Counted from the first letter of the stretch, positions 36,895 to 48,691 are shown. The stretch: 64,000 bases of DNA from Linnemannia elongata (GCA_036320915.1 JAXBDG010000001.1:2170001-2234000), one strand, 5' to 3'. Numbers and translations are program-made. The notes: generated from the letters alone by a model not told the origin.

Positions 36895-37581
36895 GGCGCT
36901 GGTGTTGGCGATGGCGTTGACGAGGAGCGTGGGTTGGTGGGTTGAGTGGATAAGTGTGAAAAAACGTTCAGCGAGTTCGTGTTATTTGTCACATTGGTGG
37001 CGGAGGAGTGACTGTTTGATCTCTGGGCTGAGACTCAAGTTGTTGTGCCTCTGAAAGAAGAGCATGGTTGATACATGTTTTGTGGAGGAAGAAGGCGAAA
37101 GAGACAGAGAGTACGTTGTGATGATGCGCATGGATGGTCGTCGGTATGTGCAAATAGTCAGCTGCGGTGCTGTAATCAACCTAAAGGACAGTTGTTTTGT
37201 GTGTCCTTGGCGGTGGACACGTTTGCGCATTATCTCAAAGGCATAGCCATGAAAATCACGAGACTCGCAGGCAGACAAACGTGCGAGGAGCGCCTCTTAC
37301 GATTCACACATTTGTTCTTGGCTTTGCTTCTGCTCCCTTCTTTTCGCTCTTTAATTCTCTCCCTCTCTCCACTTCACTCCACACACACACAAACACACAC
37401 TCTGTTTCAACTCTCACGTAATTCATTATTCTTTCTTCGTATTCCTTCATACCCATTGACTCCCTCACTCTTCCACGGCACCCTAATTCACAACATACCC
37501 ATACTCACCACACTAGACATACACTCGTACCCTCACGGACAACAAAGAAACCATTGTCTCCGCCTCTTGAACACACACATC
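36895..37581. other. Divergent intergenic region (TOE1-like / ATG14-like)
   Basis: Holds the start regions of two divergent genes. The ~250 bases before the ATG14-like start are CT-rich with CA repeats near 37380. The frame of the ATG14-like gene happens to stay open upstream to 37075, but that part has no family similarity. Confidence 0.6.
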
Positions 37582-40074
37582 ATGGACGAACGCCGGAAAC
37601 CTTCTGGCATAGTGGAATGCGGCATTTGCCACCTGCAAAGCTCACGCTCCTACACCTGTGTCAATTGCGTGCATTCAGCGTATGTCTCTCATTACTCTCT
37701 ACTTTTACCTCTGACATGGAGCAAGGCGTCTCCATTGTCTTTCCACTTTCTTCGCCTTTTTTGTTTTGTCTCTCTACCTTCGCAATCAAGCTCAACGTTC
37801 ATATGCAACCTTTACTATGTTCGAATATTTAGGCTTATCCAGCACTGGGAAGAAATGCGGACAAGCACAGAGGAGCGGGACCAACTGGCAGCACACGTCA
37901 ACCAAGTCCTTAGTCCCAAGATTAAACGGCACCAGATGTGTCTCGCTGAACGAGCTATGGCTGCTGAGCACGCATCTACAATTGCGGAGGAACGGAAGAC
38001 ACTATTGACCGAGTTGGAGCAAGGTAACGAACAGCGGATAGCTTTGTCAAGGGCTGGCAATTCGGTTAATTGTTCTTTTCAGATCCGTATGTCAAAGCTC
38101 ACCATCAAGAATTTTTCATATCGTCTTCACCCTTACAAAAACGATTTGGATTTAGATCGCCAAAAACTCATGCGGCTACGAAGTAGTTTGAACCAGCGGA
38201 AGGAGACACTGAAGCTGTCAATGGCCCGTTTCCAGGTCGCCAAGATGAACGGCCCCCCAGCAATCACCAATTCTGTCAACCGCATCACGGAACACTGGGC
38301 CTCTGTTCACCAAAAGTTGGGCCATTCACGCCGCGTCCTTGTGGCAGAGGTTGTTACTCTGTTCGATCTCAAAAATGTACCCGAGCGGAGACGGGCGACA
38401 GCAGCGTCCTTACCAACAACTACGACATCAACAGGAGGAACATCGGATCTGAATCAGAGCATTCTTTCCAATACCACCACCTTAACAGGAGGAACCGCCT
38501 CTACCTCAACACGACATAGTACCAAGAAGTCGACAAAGCTACGGGTCCGGGATTATCTTGAAGAGGACTCTTGGAATGAGTTTTTGATTGTTGGACGGCC
38601 GCTGCCCACAGGGTATTTTGAAAGTAATGAATGGGCCCATCATCGATTTGGATCCTGTGGAGCAGGAATGTTGTGTTTGTTTGTCGCTCATCAAACCTTG
38701 TCTAGATTAAAACCGAGATGCCCACCAATTTATTTATCCCACCTTTTTTTTTCAATGGTGCCGTCTCATCTACTTTTCTTCATAGACTACGACAGGGACG
38801 AGATTAACACAACGATCGAGAATGTCATCCATATGACCCGACTGGTGGCATGTTACCTTGGAGTCAAGCTGCCATTTGAAACTTTCCTCAAAAAGTCACA
38901 GTACTACATCCATGCCGCGATGACTGCAGGGGCAAAGAGAGCACCACTTTACCTCACCGAGGGCAACCTAATGCCGTTCACCGTCGGTTTGGCGCATCTC
39001 AACTACAACATTGCCTATCTATGTCATTCACAAGGCGTCCATATCACTCTCGCTAAGGCGCCCAATACTCTGGAGAACCTACTTGCATGCTGCAACTCGC
39101 CAAACTTAGGGCGGTACACCAACTATGCGACTATGATGACCCGACGGCGGGACGGAGTGTCAGAACCAGGATCCACCGTGGATGAGATGACCTCTCCTGT
39201 ATCACCCTCCAGCGACGAAAGCGATTATGACAACATACATATGGATTACAAGTCAAAATCCAGGCATCGACTGAGTCAAGTCGAGCAACAGCAGTCGTCA
39301 TCGTCGCCCGGACACGATCAGTTTGATTTGAAGGTCGAGGAACTGGTGGCGATAATGCAAGGACGGCAGGATGAGGAATCGGCAGCTTTTGGCGGAGTCC
39401 ATATCCAGACCAATGTTGCCAGTCATCTCAGGCCCTTGCCAGAGTACATTGACGAGATCATTATGCATGACGATCAGGAGGAGGAGGATGGCATGTACAC
39501 CTTCGCCGACAATGTTGGCGGCGGCGGTGGCAATCTTAACAGAGCACACGGAGGATCGAACTACAGCTCCGAATCCAGTACTGCGAACGGTATCAACAAT
39601 GGCGCGCCGATTGTGCCTCGCACGTCTACTTCCGAGGCTATGTTCTTGCCAGAGTCTTCTCGATACCAACGGCGATCACCGCACCCTTCACGAGACCGGA
39701 GTCGCACCTATTCTCAGAAATCTGAACAGGGTTACTCGACAGGCGTGGACGGCGGAACAGGAAGTAGCAGCAACAGCAGCGTCAGCAATGGAGGTGGTGA
39801 ACAAGGGGAGCCCGAGAATTGGACGTTTCTAGACGTCGATATCTTCCGGGTGCCCAGTTCTGTCAATCGAGGATCGAGTCTACTGTCAGGACGTGGATGG
39901 CCGGACATGTCTGTTCTCAAGCGTGTCGGGAGTGCTGTGGGCGGTGCAGCGGCGGGGCTGGTCAATGGCGCGGCATCTATGAGCCCTGCAGTCAGCCAGA
40001 ATGCCCGGCGGCGGTTCATGTCCACGGACAGCGGGTCCAATTACCCGACGATATCCAGCTCTGCACCCTCTTGA
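37582..40074 (+). CDS. ATG14: ATG14-like autophagy protein (Vps34 PI3-kinase complex I subunit)
   Basis: Exons 37582-37679, 37833-38023, 38156-38623 and 38786-40074 give 681 residues. The N-terminal Cys pairs CGIC and CVNC (C13, C16, C26, C29) match the zinc-ribbon-like start of ATG14/Barkor. Coiled coil follows (about 35-130; splicing exon 2 to exon 3 joins TELEQ to DRQKLMRLR and keeps the heptads). Then comes the UVRAG/ATG14 domain, with WASVHQKLGHSRRVLVAEVV and the conserved YLGVKLPFE and NYNIAYLCHSQG. The C-terminal ~250 residues are disordered, acidic and Ser-rich. ATG14 directs Vps34 to autophagosome formation sites; this role is inferred. All three introns (153, 132 and 162 nt) are multiples of three and free of stops, so unspliced reading is also open. 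A Vps38/UVRAG identity is the alternative. Confidence 0.88.
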   Translation: MDERRKPSGIVECGICHLQSSRSYTCVNCVHSAYVSHYSLLLPLTWSKASPLSFHFLRLFCFVSLPSQSSSTFICNLYYVRIFRLIQHWEEMRTSTEERDQLAAHVNQVLSPKIKRHQMCLAERAMAAEHASTIAEERKTLLTELEQGNEQRIALSRAGNSVNCSFQIRMSKLTIKNFSYRLHPYKNDLDLDRQKLMRLRSSLNQRKETLKLSMARFQVAKMNGPPAITNSVNRITEHWASVHQKLGHSRRVLVAEVVTLFDLKNVPERRRATAASLPTTTTSTGGTSDLNQSILSNTTTLTGGTASTSTRHSTKKSTKLRVRDYLEEDSWNEFLIVGRPLPTGYFESNEWAHHRFGSCGAGMLCLFVAHQTLSRLKPRCPPIYLSHLFFSMVPSHLLFFIDYDRDEINTTIENVIHMTRLVACYLGVKLPFETFLKKSQYYIHAAMTAGAKRAPLYLTEGNLMPFTVGLAHLNYNIAYLCHSQGVHITLAKAPNTLENLLACCNSPNLGRYTNYATMMTRRRDGVSEPGSTVDEMTSPVSPSSDESDYDNIHMDYKSKSRHRLSQVEQQQSSSSPGHDQFDLKVEELVAIMQGRQDEESAAFGGVHIQTNVASHLRPLPEYIDEIIMHDDQEEEDGMYTFADNVGGGGGNLNRAHGGSNYSSESSTANGINNGAPIVPRTSTSEAMFLPESSRYQRRSPHPSRDRSRTYSQKSEQGYSTGVDGGTGSSSNSSVSNGGGEQGEPENWTFLDVDIFRVPSSVNRGSSLLSGRGWPDMSVLKRVGSAVGGAAAGLVNGAASMSPAVSQNARRRFMSTDSGSNYPTISSSAPS

Positions 40075-40193
40075 CCAAACAGGCGCAGTTGCCTCATTAT
40101 AAAAATCAAACAAAACCAGTCTGACGCATGATTTTAGTTCTTGTTGGTATTATGTTTTGCTTTCATGTGAATCTGGACTAATTGCTGCAGCGT

Positions 40194-42678
40194 CTAAAAA
40201 GCGTCCACTTCCTTTTGCGACAGGTAGTAAAACGGGATGAAGTTTACGCGTCCTGATTCCCACGCCTATAAAAAGTTGACAAGTATCAGCGACGACAGTT
40301 AGTAAAAGCTCAACAACAAGATCCATGACCCGTTGCAACAGAAAAAGAAGGCGCATAAATGGAATGGATACGTACGACGGTGAGCAAAGATCCTCCGCGG
40401 TAGTGGTTTGTAAACGACATGGTACTGGCCTTGGGCTCGCGACCACGCGACCCTTCATCTTCGTCGTCTTCATCATCGTCCCAGCCAGGTCCTTGAATAA
40501 ATCCTGTCAACAGGAAGATATCCAAGTCCCTTACCATAGCTCCCGTAGGCCGAATCAATACAACGCCCAACAAGTCCGTATCCCTGAACCGAACAATCAG
40601 TCGCTCGCCATTAGGATCCAGCGCCAGTTCCTCAATCGGACCAAACTCAGACATCTCAGACAACGACCGTCCTCCAAACCGGTCCAAAAGTGTGCTTTCC
40701 TTGTCCTGCTTGGGTGAGATATCGGTATACTCCAACGACAATCTGGCATGGTTGAGAGGGATCCAGTTCAACTCACCACCACGCTTTTCCAGGTGGATCG
40801 CCCGAATAAGATCGTCACCCTGCAGGGCAAACAAGACGTTGTGGCTGTCGGGGGTCCAACAGGCAGACTGGATCGCGCCCTTCAAGTCCTTGATCTGGAT
40901 ATAATCCCACGTCGCCACGGTGTAGATCCGTACAACCTCCGACTGATGCGCTACGAGTAAGTATTCGCCGCTGGGAGACCAACAGATACAGCAAACGGTT
41001 GGTCCAAAATGGCTCTCCTCGTGTGTTGGCTTTGGAGCCTTGTTCAGATTAGGCGAGGTCACTGTCTTGAGCGCGTCCTTGATGTTCGACATGGTCTCCA
41101 TGAACGATTCCACACTCCGGATAAATTTTGGTGGGGTAAACCGCATGTTCAGCCTCAACTCTGTGACCCTCTTGGTGGCATTCTCACGGATGTAGACAGT
41201 CGACGAATGTGCAGAACCAATCGCCAACATTTCTCCTCGAGGATCCCAAGCCATATGGTCGACACCCCGCAGCTCCTTGAAGTGGCTAATCCCTACCCAG
41301 GCGGTATCTCTGCCATGGTTATCCGCAGCCGTTGAGGTATTGAACGTCTGGCTCAACAACTCAGAGGGTCGATCCTTGACAGGGTTAGCTTCCGTCCGTG
41401 CAGAGCCGGTTCTTGCATCAGAGTGATCCCGGTAGACGTTCCAAAGAGCCACACCGTCCCGACATCCGATCGCCAACACAACACCAGACATAGGCTTCCA
41501 CTCCAGACTTGAGATTTTTGACTGTGCCGGATGTGAGAGTCCACAAGAATACCATGACTCAACTGAGAGATCATAGACCCAAACAGAGTCGTTCCAGAGA
41601 GCTATCGCTAGCAGAGGTTGGTGAGGGTGCCAGGCGACCTTGCGGATCAGAAGTTTGGCGAGTTTGTCGTGCCGCACAATCGTGTTGTATGTTCCTGCCA
41701 GCGCCTAAATCCATTCAATATGAGGGATTGTGACGAATGTCGTTAGCTTGTTGTGACATTGGCGTTGGCTTTTGTTCACAAACCAAAGACACAGATCGCT
41801 CAATTGATCTCCTGCCTATATAGTATATCCTTACGTTATAGACATCCCAAGCTTTTTTCAACACAGTTCCTGCCGCGTTTGTGATGTCGTCCATGTCCCT
41901 ATTATGAAAGCGACAGCAAAATACAAATGCCAGCAAAAAAAAGTCAACGAACGGAAAATAGTGACGATTGTGGAAGTCAACTATTCAGATTCTCAACGGT
42001 GTTGAGTTTTCCCATACCATTGCTTGCTGAGCTCTTCGATCTTATCCAGAACGGGTTGAGGGATGATTCCTGAAGCCGACGCCATAGTAGCTTCCATGAA
42101 ATCCTCCAGCGACTCACTAGCTTTGCTGTGATGAGGGATATGCGCGTTCCGTGATGGCATCGTCAACGCCGCTTTCAGCTCTCCCTATCAATTTGAAAGA
42201 GCAATAAAAAAAGGTGTCAGTTGCTTTTGTTCTTTTATGAAGATCTCCAGAACTCACGTTTACGTTAATCCATAAGAAATTCCAAGATTTGCGTACATGT
42301 TTCTTAATGAACTGCTTCAGCTTTGGGTCCTCGGGTCCACAGACGTGTACTATTGTAGCAAGGAGCATCAAAAGAGTTAGATTCGTTGTTTACTTGTGCA
42401 TGTCTCAGAAACAGTTCAGAGGCGTGAGGGTCGTAGTTTGTAAACAATGCATTTCTTACCCAAGGAAGAGTTGGATTCTCCGATGGTGACATGACCCTTT
42501 GGCGGTACTCTCAGAGATTCTAAACGATGGATTCCAGACAACAATTGTAGCAATGCCAGGTCAGTGACCTATCGTTGTTGGCGTTGATTTGATCTTGGCG
42601 CTTTTGAATACGATGTGGAGAGCGCTTGTCGTTGTTTGCCCTTGTGTCCTCACCGGTGTAATTGGCAACGCGATGCAT
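40194..42678 (-). CDS. AAAS: Aladin (AAAS) WD-repeat nucleoporin
   Basis: Exons, complement of 40194-40265, 40376-41704, 41835-41898, 42018-42184, 42258-42349, 42460-42519 and 42654-42678, give 602 residues. The first exon is only 25 nt. It is needed because only the frame reading VPPKGHVTIGESNSS (like the Aladin N-terminus) continues into the downstream exons. WD-type blades are visible: KVAWHPHQPLLAIALWNDSV, SSLEWKPMSGVVLAIGCRDG, HMAWDPRGEMLAIGS, CCICWSPSGEYLLVAH and SACWTPDSHNVLF. The C-terminal strand WESGRVNFIPFYYL matches the Aladin end. Aladin sits on the cytoplasmic side of the nuclear pore with the nucleoporin NDC1. Its 3' end is 119 bp from the convergent ATG14-like gene. Confidence 0.92.
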
Positions 42679-42970
42679 CGTTTTCTCGCTTCTGTTTTTC
42701 TTCCTGACGACGGCGCGAGAGTGGGTGAGGTTGCTGATCCCTGTTGGTGGTGAGTCGAGTTTGGTCTGTGGATGGTTGCTGACGAGCAAGAGAAAAAAGA
42801 AAAGCGCGATCTCTCTTCATGTTTGCCCAAACCCAGCTGTGACGCGGTTTTTTTTATTCGTCGTTTCATTAGAACGGAAGTCCGCCACCACTTCTTTTTA
42901 AACATGGTTCACTCCACTTTTCTTTCATTCACCCAACCGAACCCCTGCCTGACCAACACCTTTTGCAGCA
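42679..42970. promoter_or_regulatory. Shared divergent promoter region (Aladin / thioesterase)
   Basis: Only 292 bp separate the start codons of two divergent genes, so promoters for both must lie here or overlap the transcribed parts. No clear TATA box seen. Confidence 0.6.
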
Positions 42971-43768
42971 ATGGCGCCCATCCACAGACTCGCTCAACTG
43001 ACTCATGCTCTCAGAGCGCCCGCTGCCAGTCTCTCTCATCTCACCACCCCTACGGCCACCATTGCAACAGCAGCGCACCCCACTGTCCTTCTTGCCCGCA
43101 ACCTAACCTCGGCTACCTCTAGCCCTTCTTCACCTCCTAACAAGGCTGCTATTGTCACCAACAAGGACAGGGCCTTCTACCCCTACTCAATCGACATCCA
43201 ATCGCGCTGGGCCGATAACGACCAATACGGCCACATGAACAACGCTCACTACTACGCCCTCTTCGACACCATCATCAACACCTTCCTCATCCAAGAGACC
43301 GGCCTCGACCCGCACGATCAGAACCAAGGGAACGCCATTGGAGTCGTTGCCGAATCTGGTTGTAAATACTTCACCTCGGTCTCCTTCCCTGACATGATTG
43401 AGGCTCGACTTGCGGTTATTAAACTAGGAAGGTCCAGCGTTGTCTACCAAGTCGGGATCTTTAAGAAGCTAGCTCCTCCAACCGATGCCGACGATGTCGT
43501 TACTAGCGCGGCTATTGCAAGAACGAGACGGTCAACGACAACCCCCTCTGCAGTCGGAATCTTTTCCAGGGCAGCAACAGCGGTGTCGGGTCCAGTCCTG
43601 ACAACGGCCGAGGATATCAGGAGAGAGTTCCCCGCGAGTCAATTGTTGGGCGATGTGGCGGCGACGGGACATTTCTGTCATGTCTTTGTGGACAAGGTCA
43701 GTCGTCGCCCTGTCCCAATCCCTGCCAAGATCCGCGCCGGACTCGAGCTCCTCCAAGTCACCCCTTAG
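42971..43768 (+). CDS. HotDog-fold acyl-CoA thioesterase (4HBT-like), probably mitochondrial
   Basis: Single exon, 265 residues. The first ~60 residues are rich in Ala, Arg, Ser and Thr with no acidic residues, like a mitochondrial presequence. The 4HBT/YbgC-type signature follows: SRWADNDQYGHMNNAHYYALFD (about residues 79-100), where the Asp before QYGHMNN is the usual catalytic position. Later blocks SGCKYFTSVSFPDMIEARLAV and SVVYQVGIFKK match the rest of the fold. An insert of about 60 low-complexity residues precedes the final strand (GHFCHVFVDKVSRRPVPIP). It should hydrolyse an acyl-CoA; the substrate cannot be told from sequence. Confidence 0.88.
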   Translation: MAPIHRLAQLTHALRAPAASLSHLTTPTATIATAAHPTVLLARNLTSATSSPSSPPNKAAIVTNKDRAFYPYSIDIQSRWADNDQYGHMNNAHYYALFDTIINTFLIQETGLDPHDQNQGNAIGVVAESGCKYFTSVSFPDMIEARLAVIKLGRSSVVYQVGIFKKLAPPTDADDVVTSAAIARTRRSTTTPSAVGIFSRAATAVSGPVLTTAEDIRREFPASQLLGDVAATGHFCHVFVDKVSRRPVPIPAKIRAGLELLQVTP

Positions 43769-45320
43769 ATCCCACAATAACAAAAATGTAATCCCTGCAC
43801 AAAATATTTTAAAAAACGAATCGAATCGTAAGCAATTGGACAGCATGGATGTCTCCTTGTTTTTTTACTGCCCCGGTTGATCCGAGCACAACCAACGGCT
43901 AACAACTGAAGCTTATAAAACGGCTGCCATTCCTTTTTATTGTTGCAGTTGTGGTTGTTTCTCAGGACGAATGAAAGGCGCGTGCAAAATGAGAGAGAAT
44001 AGGCACAAGAATAAAAAGGAGTAAAAAAAGGATAAGGACGTGGATAGGGGTTGGAAAGAGGGGAGGAAAATGCAGCTGCCTACACTTTAGTTCTCGCTTT
44101 TCTTTGTTGCCAACCTTCTTTTGTGTGCGAGTCGAGAGAAGGTTGTGGACAGGCGATCGAAGTTGGTACACCGAGAACGCGTGCGATTGGCTAGGATGAG
44201 AAGTGCCAGTGAGGAACCTGTGAGGGTCTACTCCGTGGCTCACTTTTTACACAACTCACAACCGAAAAAAAGCCAACGAAAGCATACACAGACGGCGGGG
44301 TACAAGGAACAAGGTGCAAGTGAGTGAGGAGTGAGCAGAAAGACGAGGAAAGAAAAGGAAGTAGGAGTGGCAACCTTGACCCCACAGTTTGCCTCTTTTG
44401 ACAAACAGCATCCATCGCCAAACAACAAAAAGAAAACGAACAAGAGGAAACAAGACACCGCCTTCGCTTATCTCTCGTGAGGGGGCTTTCTTTTGTTGAT
44501 GGTTGGTTGTTGGTTGGAAGACCCAATTGTTGGTTGTGGCACGGTGGCGGAGAGGATATTTTTCTTTGTGTGCATTAACATATGACAATCAAGGATGTAA
44601 AGTACTAATTGTTCTCAGTCGACCAATTTGAGTGGTGCCCCTACCCCCCTCCTCATCACTCCTTACATTTCGATTCTCCTTAAACCTACCTTTCCCTTTG
44701 CCCTTTTTTTGTTCTTTTGCATTGCATAATGAGAACAAGGGAAAAGCAAAAAAACGAGAACACTATGCGCAGGAGGAATCCCTGACTAGAAAAAAAAAGA
44801 GAGAGAGTGACGAAAATAATAAAACTCGATAAGGTGACACATCCATCATGAAATATGAATGAGTGAAGATGATGAGAGACGGTGCAGTGCCGGAGCGGGC
44901 TTTATTTGTGGCAGAGGGGAAAGGATTAGAGAAGAAGGGAAGGGCGATGATTGGTCGGAAAGAGTCATTCGTCCGCATGGCATCGGGATACAAATATCAT
45001 ACACAAGAAAAAAACAACACACGATAAACGATGGCAGACAACAACAACAACAACAACAATAATAAAAAAAAAAGGTACATTGGCAGTTCATTTGGCCGAA
45101 GAGAAGGGGAGGAGGTGGTGAGTGACATTGGCAATGGTAATGGTAGTGATGGGAACAGCAGAGGTGATCCATGGTTCTGTACGGTACCGTGTCTGTTCAG
45201 TAGTCACCAAGATAGAAGGAATGACTCCTTCGCCAGGAACCAAGACAAAAAAAAAGTCACTGAAGGAGCCTGGGCTGGATTCGATTTGCAGTGCCATCAA
45301 TTCACAAAAAAGAAAGAAAG

Positions 45321-45354
<34 letters not shown>

Positions 45355-45403
45355 CGGAAAAAAGGGAACCATTTTGATCAGCACGAGGAAAAATGCGGAT
45401 GGG
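43769..45403. other. Intergenic region upstream of bHLH gene
   Basis: Low-complexity, purine-rich DNA with many A runs. No coding segment with family motifs. A 32-nt A tract lies near its end. Confidence 0.6.
45321..45352 (+). repeat. Poly(A) tract, 32 nt
   Basis: Homopolymer about 50 bp upstream of the TATA box. A long dA:dT tract is a typical nucleosome-excluding promoter element in fungi, so it may be functional here. Confidence 0.9.
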
Positions 45404-45413
45404 TATATAAAAG
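45404..45413 (+). promoter_or_regulatory. TATA box of bHLH gene
   Basis: TATATAAAAG followed at once by GCGGGGC and then a strongly pyrimidine-rich stretch from ~45420, the classic layout of a strong fungal promoter. It predicts transcription starting near 45430-45450 and a long 5' leader. Confidence 0.6.
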
Positions 45414-45419
45414 GCGGGG

Positions 45420-46400
45420 CTTGTCTCTTTGCTTCTTTCCCTTTCACTTCTCTTCTCTTTCCTTTCTCTTTTCCTTCTTCATCCTTTCCACCACCCACAT
45501 ATCATCCCATCTCTTTGGACTATCCCCTTGAGCGGCAACATCATACACCTTTGCACCCTTTTCTTTTCTTTTTCTTATTTTCTTTCTTCTTGTTTACCAA
45601 AACACCTTTTTTTTTTCTTCTTGACCCACTCAACTTCCATCACCCCCAAAAAGCACATGTCTATCCATCCCACAACGACTCCTCGCCTGTAGCTCACTGC
45701 TACACAACAAGGATTCACAGTTTTCATCTCTCTCCTTCTCTCCCTCTCCTTTTCTCTTACACTTTGCACTGTCTGTCCCTGTTGCAAACACGCCTTAACA
45801 ATAAGGACTCTTCTCTCCCTTCTTATCCTTATCCTTCTTTCTCCACTCCCACAACCTCTTTCCACCTTCTCCCTTCCTCTCCCCTCTCCCTTCTCCACAT
45901 TAACGCCTTCCCTGTGTACTTCCTTCCTTTCTCGCCCTCCTTTACCCTACCTTGTCCTACTACTTCTTTTCGCCTTCCCCCCCTACCCTTCCTTCTTTCC
46001 TCCCCCCCACTTGACTAGAGTCGTTGCTCTCTACCTTGGTTCTCTAACCATACCCCTGTTCGTCTTTTCCGTTTTCCCTTTCCCTTCTTTTCCCACATCC
46101 CTTTAACCCTCCCCCCCCCTCCCCTTTCCTCCTCCTTCCCTTTCCTCCTCCTTCCTTCTTACCTACTCTTTCTTGCTTGTTTTTTTTTAACCCTTTCCTC
46201 GAAACCATTCTCACTTTCAACCCCCCTTTTCCTTTCCTTTTTTTGGACTCTCCCTCCTTTCTCTTATCTTTCAAACTCAACTTCTAATTTTCGCTATCTC
46301 CCTCTCTTTTTCTTTCCTGTTCGCGTGCCTGTTTCATTATCTATTTTTTTTGTCCTTTCTTTTCTCTCTGCAATTGTTGTTTGTTGTCGCTCCAACCACA
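45420..46400 (+). promoter_or_regulatory. Pyrimidine-rich leader (~1 kb) of bHLH gene
   Basis: Nearly 1 kb of C/T-dominated sense strand between the TATA box and the bHLH start at 46812. It may be 5' UTR, possibly with an intron, or extended promoter. Open frames in it are low-complexity artefacts. Confidence 0.55.
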
Positions 46401-46811
46401 CCTACACAACGCGTCCCTCTCTTTTGAACTATTGTTCAAGTCCCTCATTTTTTGCTTAAAAGAAAGAAACCCCGCTCTGTGGTTTACTTTGTGTAAGTAG
46501 TAGATCGAAGAAAACAAAAGAAAACAAAAATAAGAGAGCAACATGCATCTAGGCCACACCACATCCTCCCGAGTTTGACAAAAAAAAAATTAAAATACAA
46601 AAATGCATGTGCCTATCTATCCATCCCTCGTTGTTTGTACCTCCCTCGGGTTCTAAACTAAATATTTCTCCGGCCATCTCTTTTTTTCTGTTTGAAATTT
46701 TTCTGTTTGTCATCATGTATCTACAATATAGACGCCTCCCAGCAAGGTGAACTAGTTTATTCGATTACCGCCTCTTATCCTCTGCATACAACGAACAAAC
46801 GATAAGGCTCA

Positions 46812-48691
46812 ATGTACCCCTCCCATTCGACATTTGTTCCCGAGCTGGATCTGAACCCGCCCACGAGCTGGTCAAAGCCCGCCAGCGCCCTCGGACTATC
46901 CAACCCGGTGAATCATTTGCCGCAGTCACAGCAGATCCAGAGATTGCAGCAGCAGATTCAACACCACCGCCAGCTCCAAAGATCCACTCAGGCGCCCATC
47001 AAGATCCGTCGCACCCACAGCTCAGGATCAAGTAACGGCAGCACTAACAACTCCAACTCAAAGAATCAGCATCGAGCTGGTACATCCATGTCCCCCACTA
47101 CACCTACCGCCGCGTCCCCTACAAACCCCTCGATCGATTCAACCGAAATGTTTGGCTACAACGCCACCACCACCCAAGGCCAAGACTTCGGTTCGGGCGA
47201 CCGTGCACTCGCTGCTGCTAGGAACAACAGCAACAACCCCCACTATCGGCACTCCCTCCAGTTCGGTAGTAACGGACACGTCCAGCACATCAACATCCGC
47301 AACACCGACGAGGATGATGATGAGGACCTAAACGAGAACGATGATAGCAGTATGAGCGGCACCGAAAATGACGATGCCAGCAGCAACAGCAGCATGGGCA
47401 ACAGAGGAGGCATGGATATCAAGATGAAGATGACATCCTCTGGCGCAGCCTTCCAGCACCATCGAAGCATGTCTCATCCGGATTTCTCACGTGGATTCAA
47501 CACCGCCCTCCATGGATTCACTCCCATCACTGCCGAGGCATCGCATTCCCCACCATCGCCACCCACAGGATCCTACACATCCGAGGGTAACGGCTTCTCG
47601 GCCGCGATGGTCTCTCCCGGAATGATGACACAGAGCAGCCACAGCGGTGGACTCCAATTTGATGGTGGATCCGGCTTCCAGGGCAATTCATTGAGCAGGA
47701 ACAGCAGCATGGGCGCCGGTGGAGTGGAGTCGTCCTTGGCCTCGCTGGCTGATCTCTCTGTCATGTCATCGATGCCTGGACTCGGCAGAAGACCCTCCGC
47801 CAGCAGTTCTGGATCGAACTCGTCCCCGTTTCCTTTCCAGCAGGGATTGCCAGTCATCTACCAGAACCAAGCAACTTTCAACTCTTTTGCGTCCTCCCGA
47901 GGTCCCAACAACCAATTCAACTTTAATGACAACAACAGCAACACTGGAGCCAACAGTATCAGTGGACTCACGTCTGCTTTGGGTCAGCAGCTCCAGCGCC
48001 AGCAGATGTTCCAGGACCAGCAACAGCAGCAGCAGAACCAGTACCATGCATTCCCCAGTACTGCTCCTGCCTTGTCAGCCTCGCTCCCAGCCCCCTCAAG
48101 CTTTCAGCCTTACTACCAGCAGATGGCCCAGTCCGCCCAGAAGCAGCAAGAGCAGCCTCAGGAGCAGCCTCAGCAGCAAACGGAGGATGACTCTTCTCAG
48201 GAAGATGGTCGTCGTTCGAGGAGCAAGAGTGTCACGCTTGTCCCTCCACCCCGACGAACGCTACCTCCCCGCCCTCCTCAGACTTCTGCCCCTCGCAAGT
48301 ACTTGGGCCGTCAGGCGCGCAAGGTCCCGATTGTGAACGAGGTCAAGGAGGTGACTACTCCTACCCGTCGTATGGCTCACATCCTCTCTGAGCAGAAGCG
48401 TCGCGAAAAGATCAACGGTGGCTTTGACGAGCTCAAGAGCGTCATCCCCGAGTGCGCCGAGAACACCGACTCCAAGGCCACTATCCTCCGCAAAGGTATG
48501 CCCTCATTCTTTACTGTGTTATTCAATTTGTAATGCTATCGTTGCCTCTGTTACTGTCGATGTTAACCTTTTCCTCGTACATGCTTTTACTATTAGCTGT
48601 CGATTACATTTGCTTGTTGGAGGATGAATTGAGACGCTACGCCGATGTCTTTGAGAGGGAGGGTCGTACCAAGGACGAGTTTGACGACTAA
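46812..48691 (+). CDS. bHLH transcription factor
   Basis: Exons 46812-48495 and 48597-48691 join to 592 residues. A long N-terminal part is rich in Gln, Ser and Asn with an acidic patch (about 175-185). The basic helix-loop-helix lies at about 518-575: basic region MAHILSEQKRREKINGGFDEL with the H-E-R pattern of E-box (CACGTG-type) binders, a loop with PECAENTDSK, and helix 2 ILRK joined across the intron to AVDYICLLEDELRR. The protein ends soon after helix 2, with no full leucine zipper. It could be an Rtg3/Ino4/Cbf1-type regulator; the low-complexity N-terminus gives no further clue. The intron inside helix 2 restores phase exactly. Confidence 0.9.

Noticed and set aside
45122..46018. 298-codon open frame upstream of the bHLH gene
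   Set aside because: Poly-Lys followed by Ser/Pro/Phe/Leu from pyrimidine-rich DNA; no family signal. Better explained as promoter and leader.
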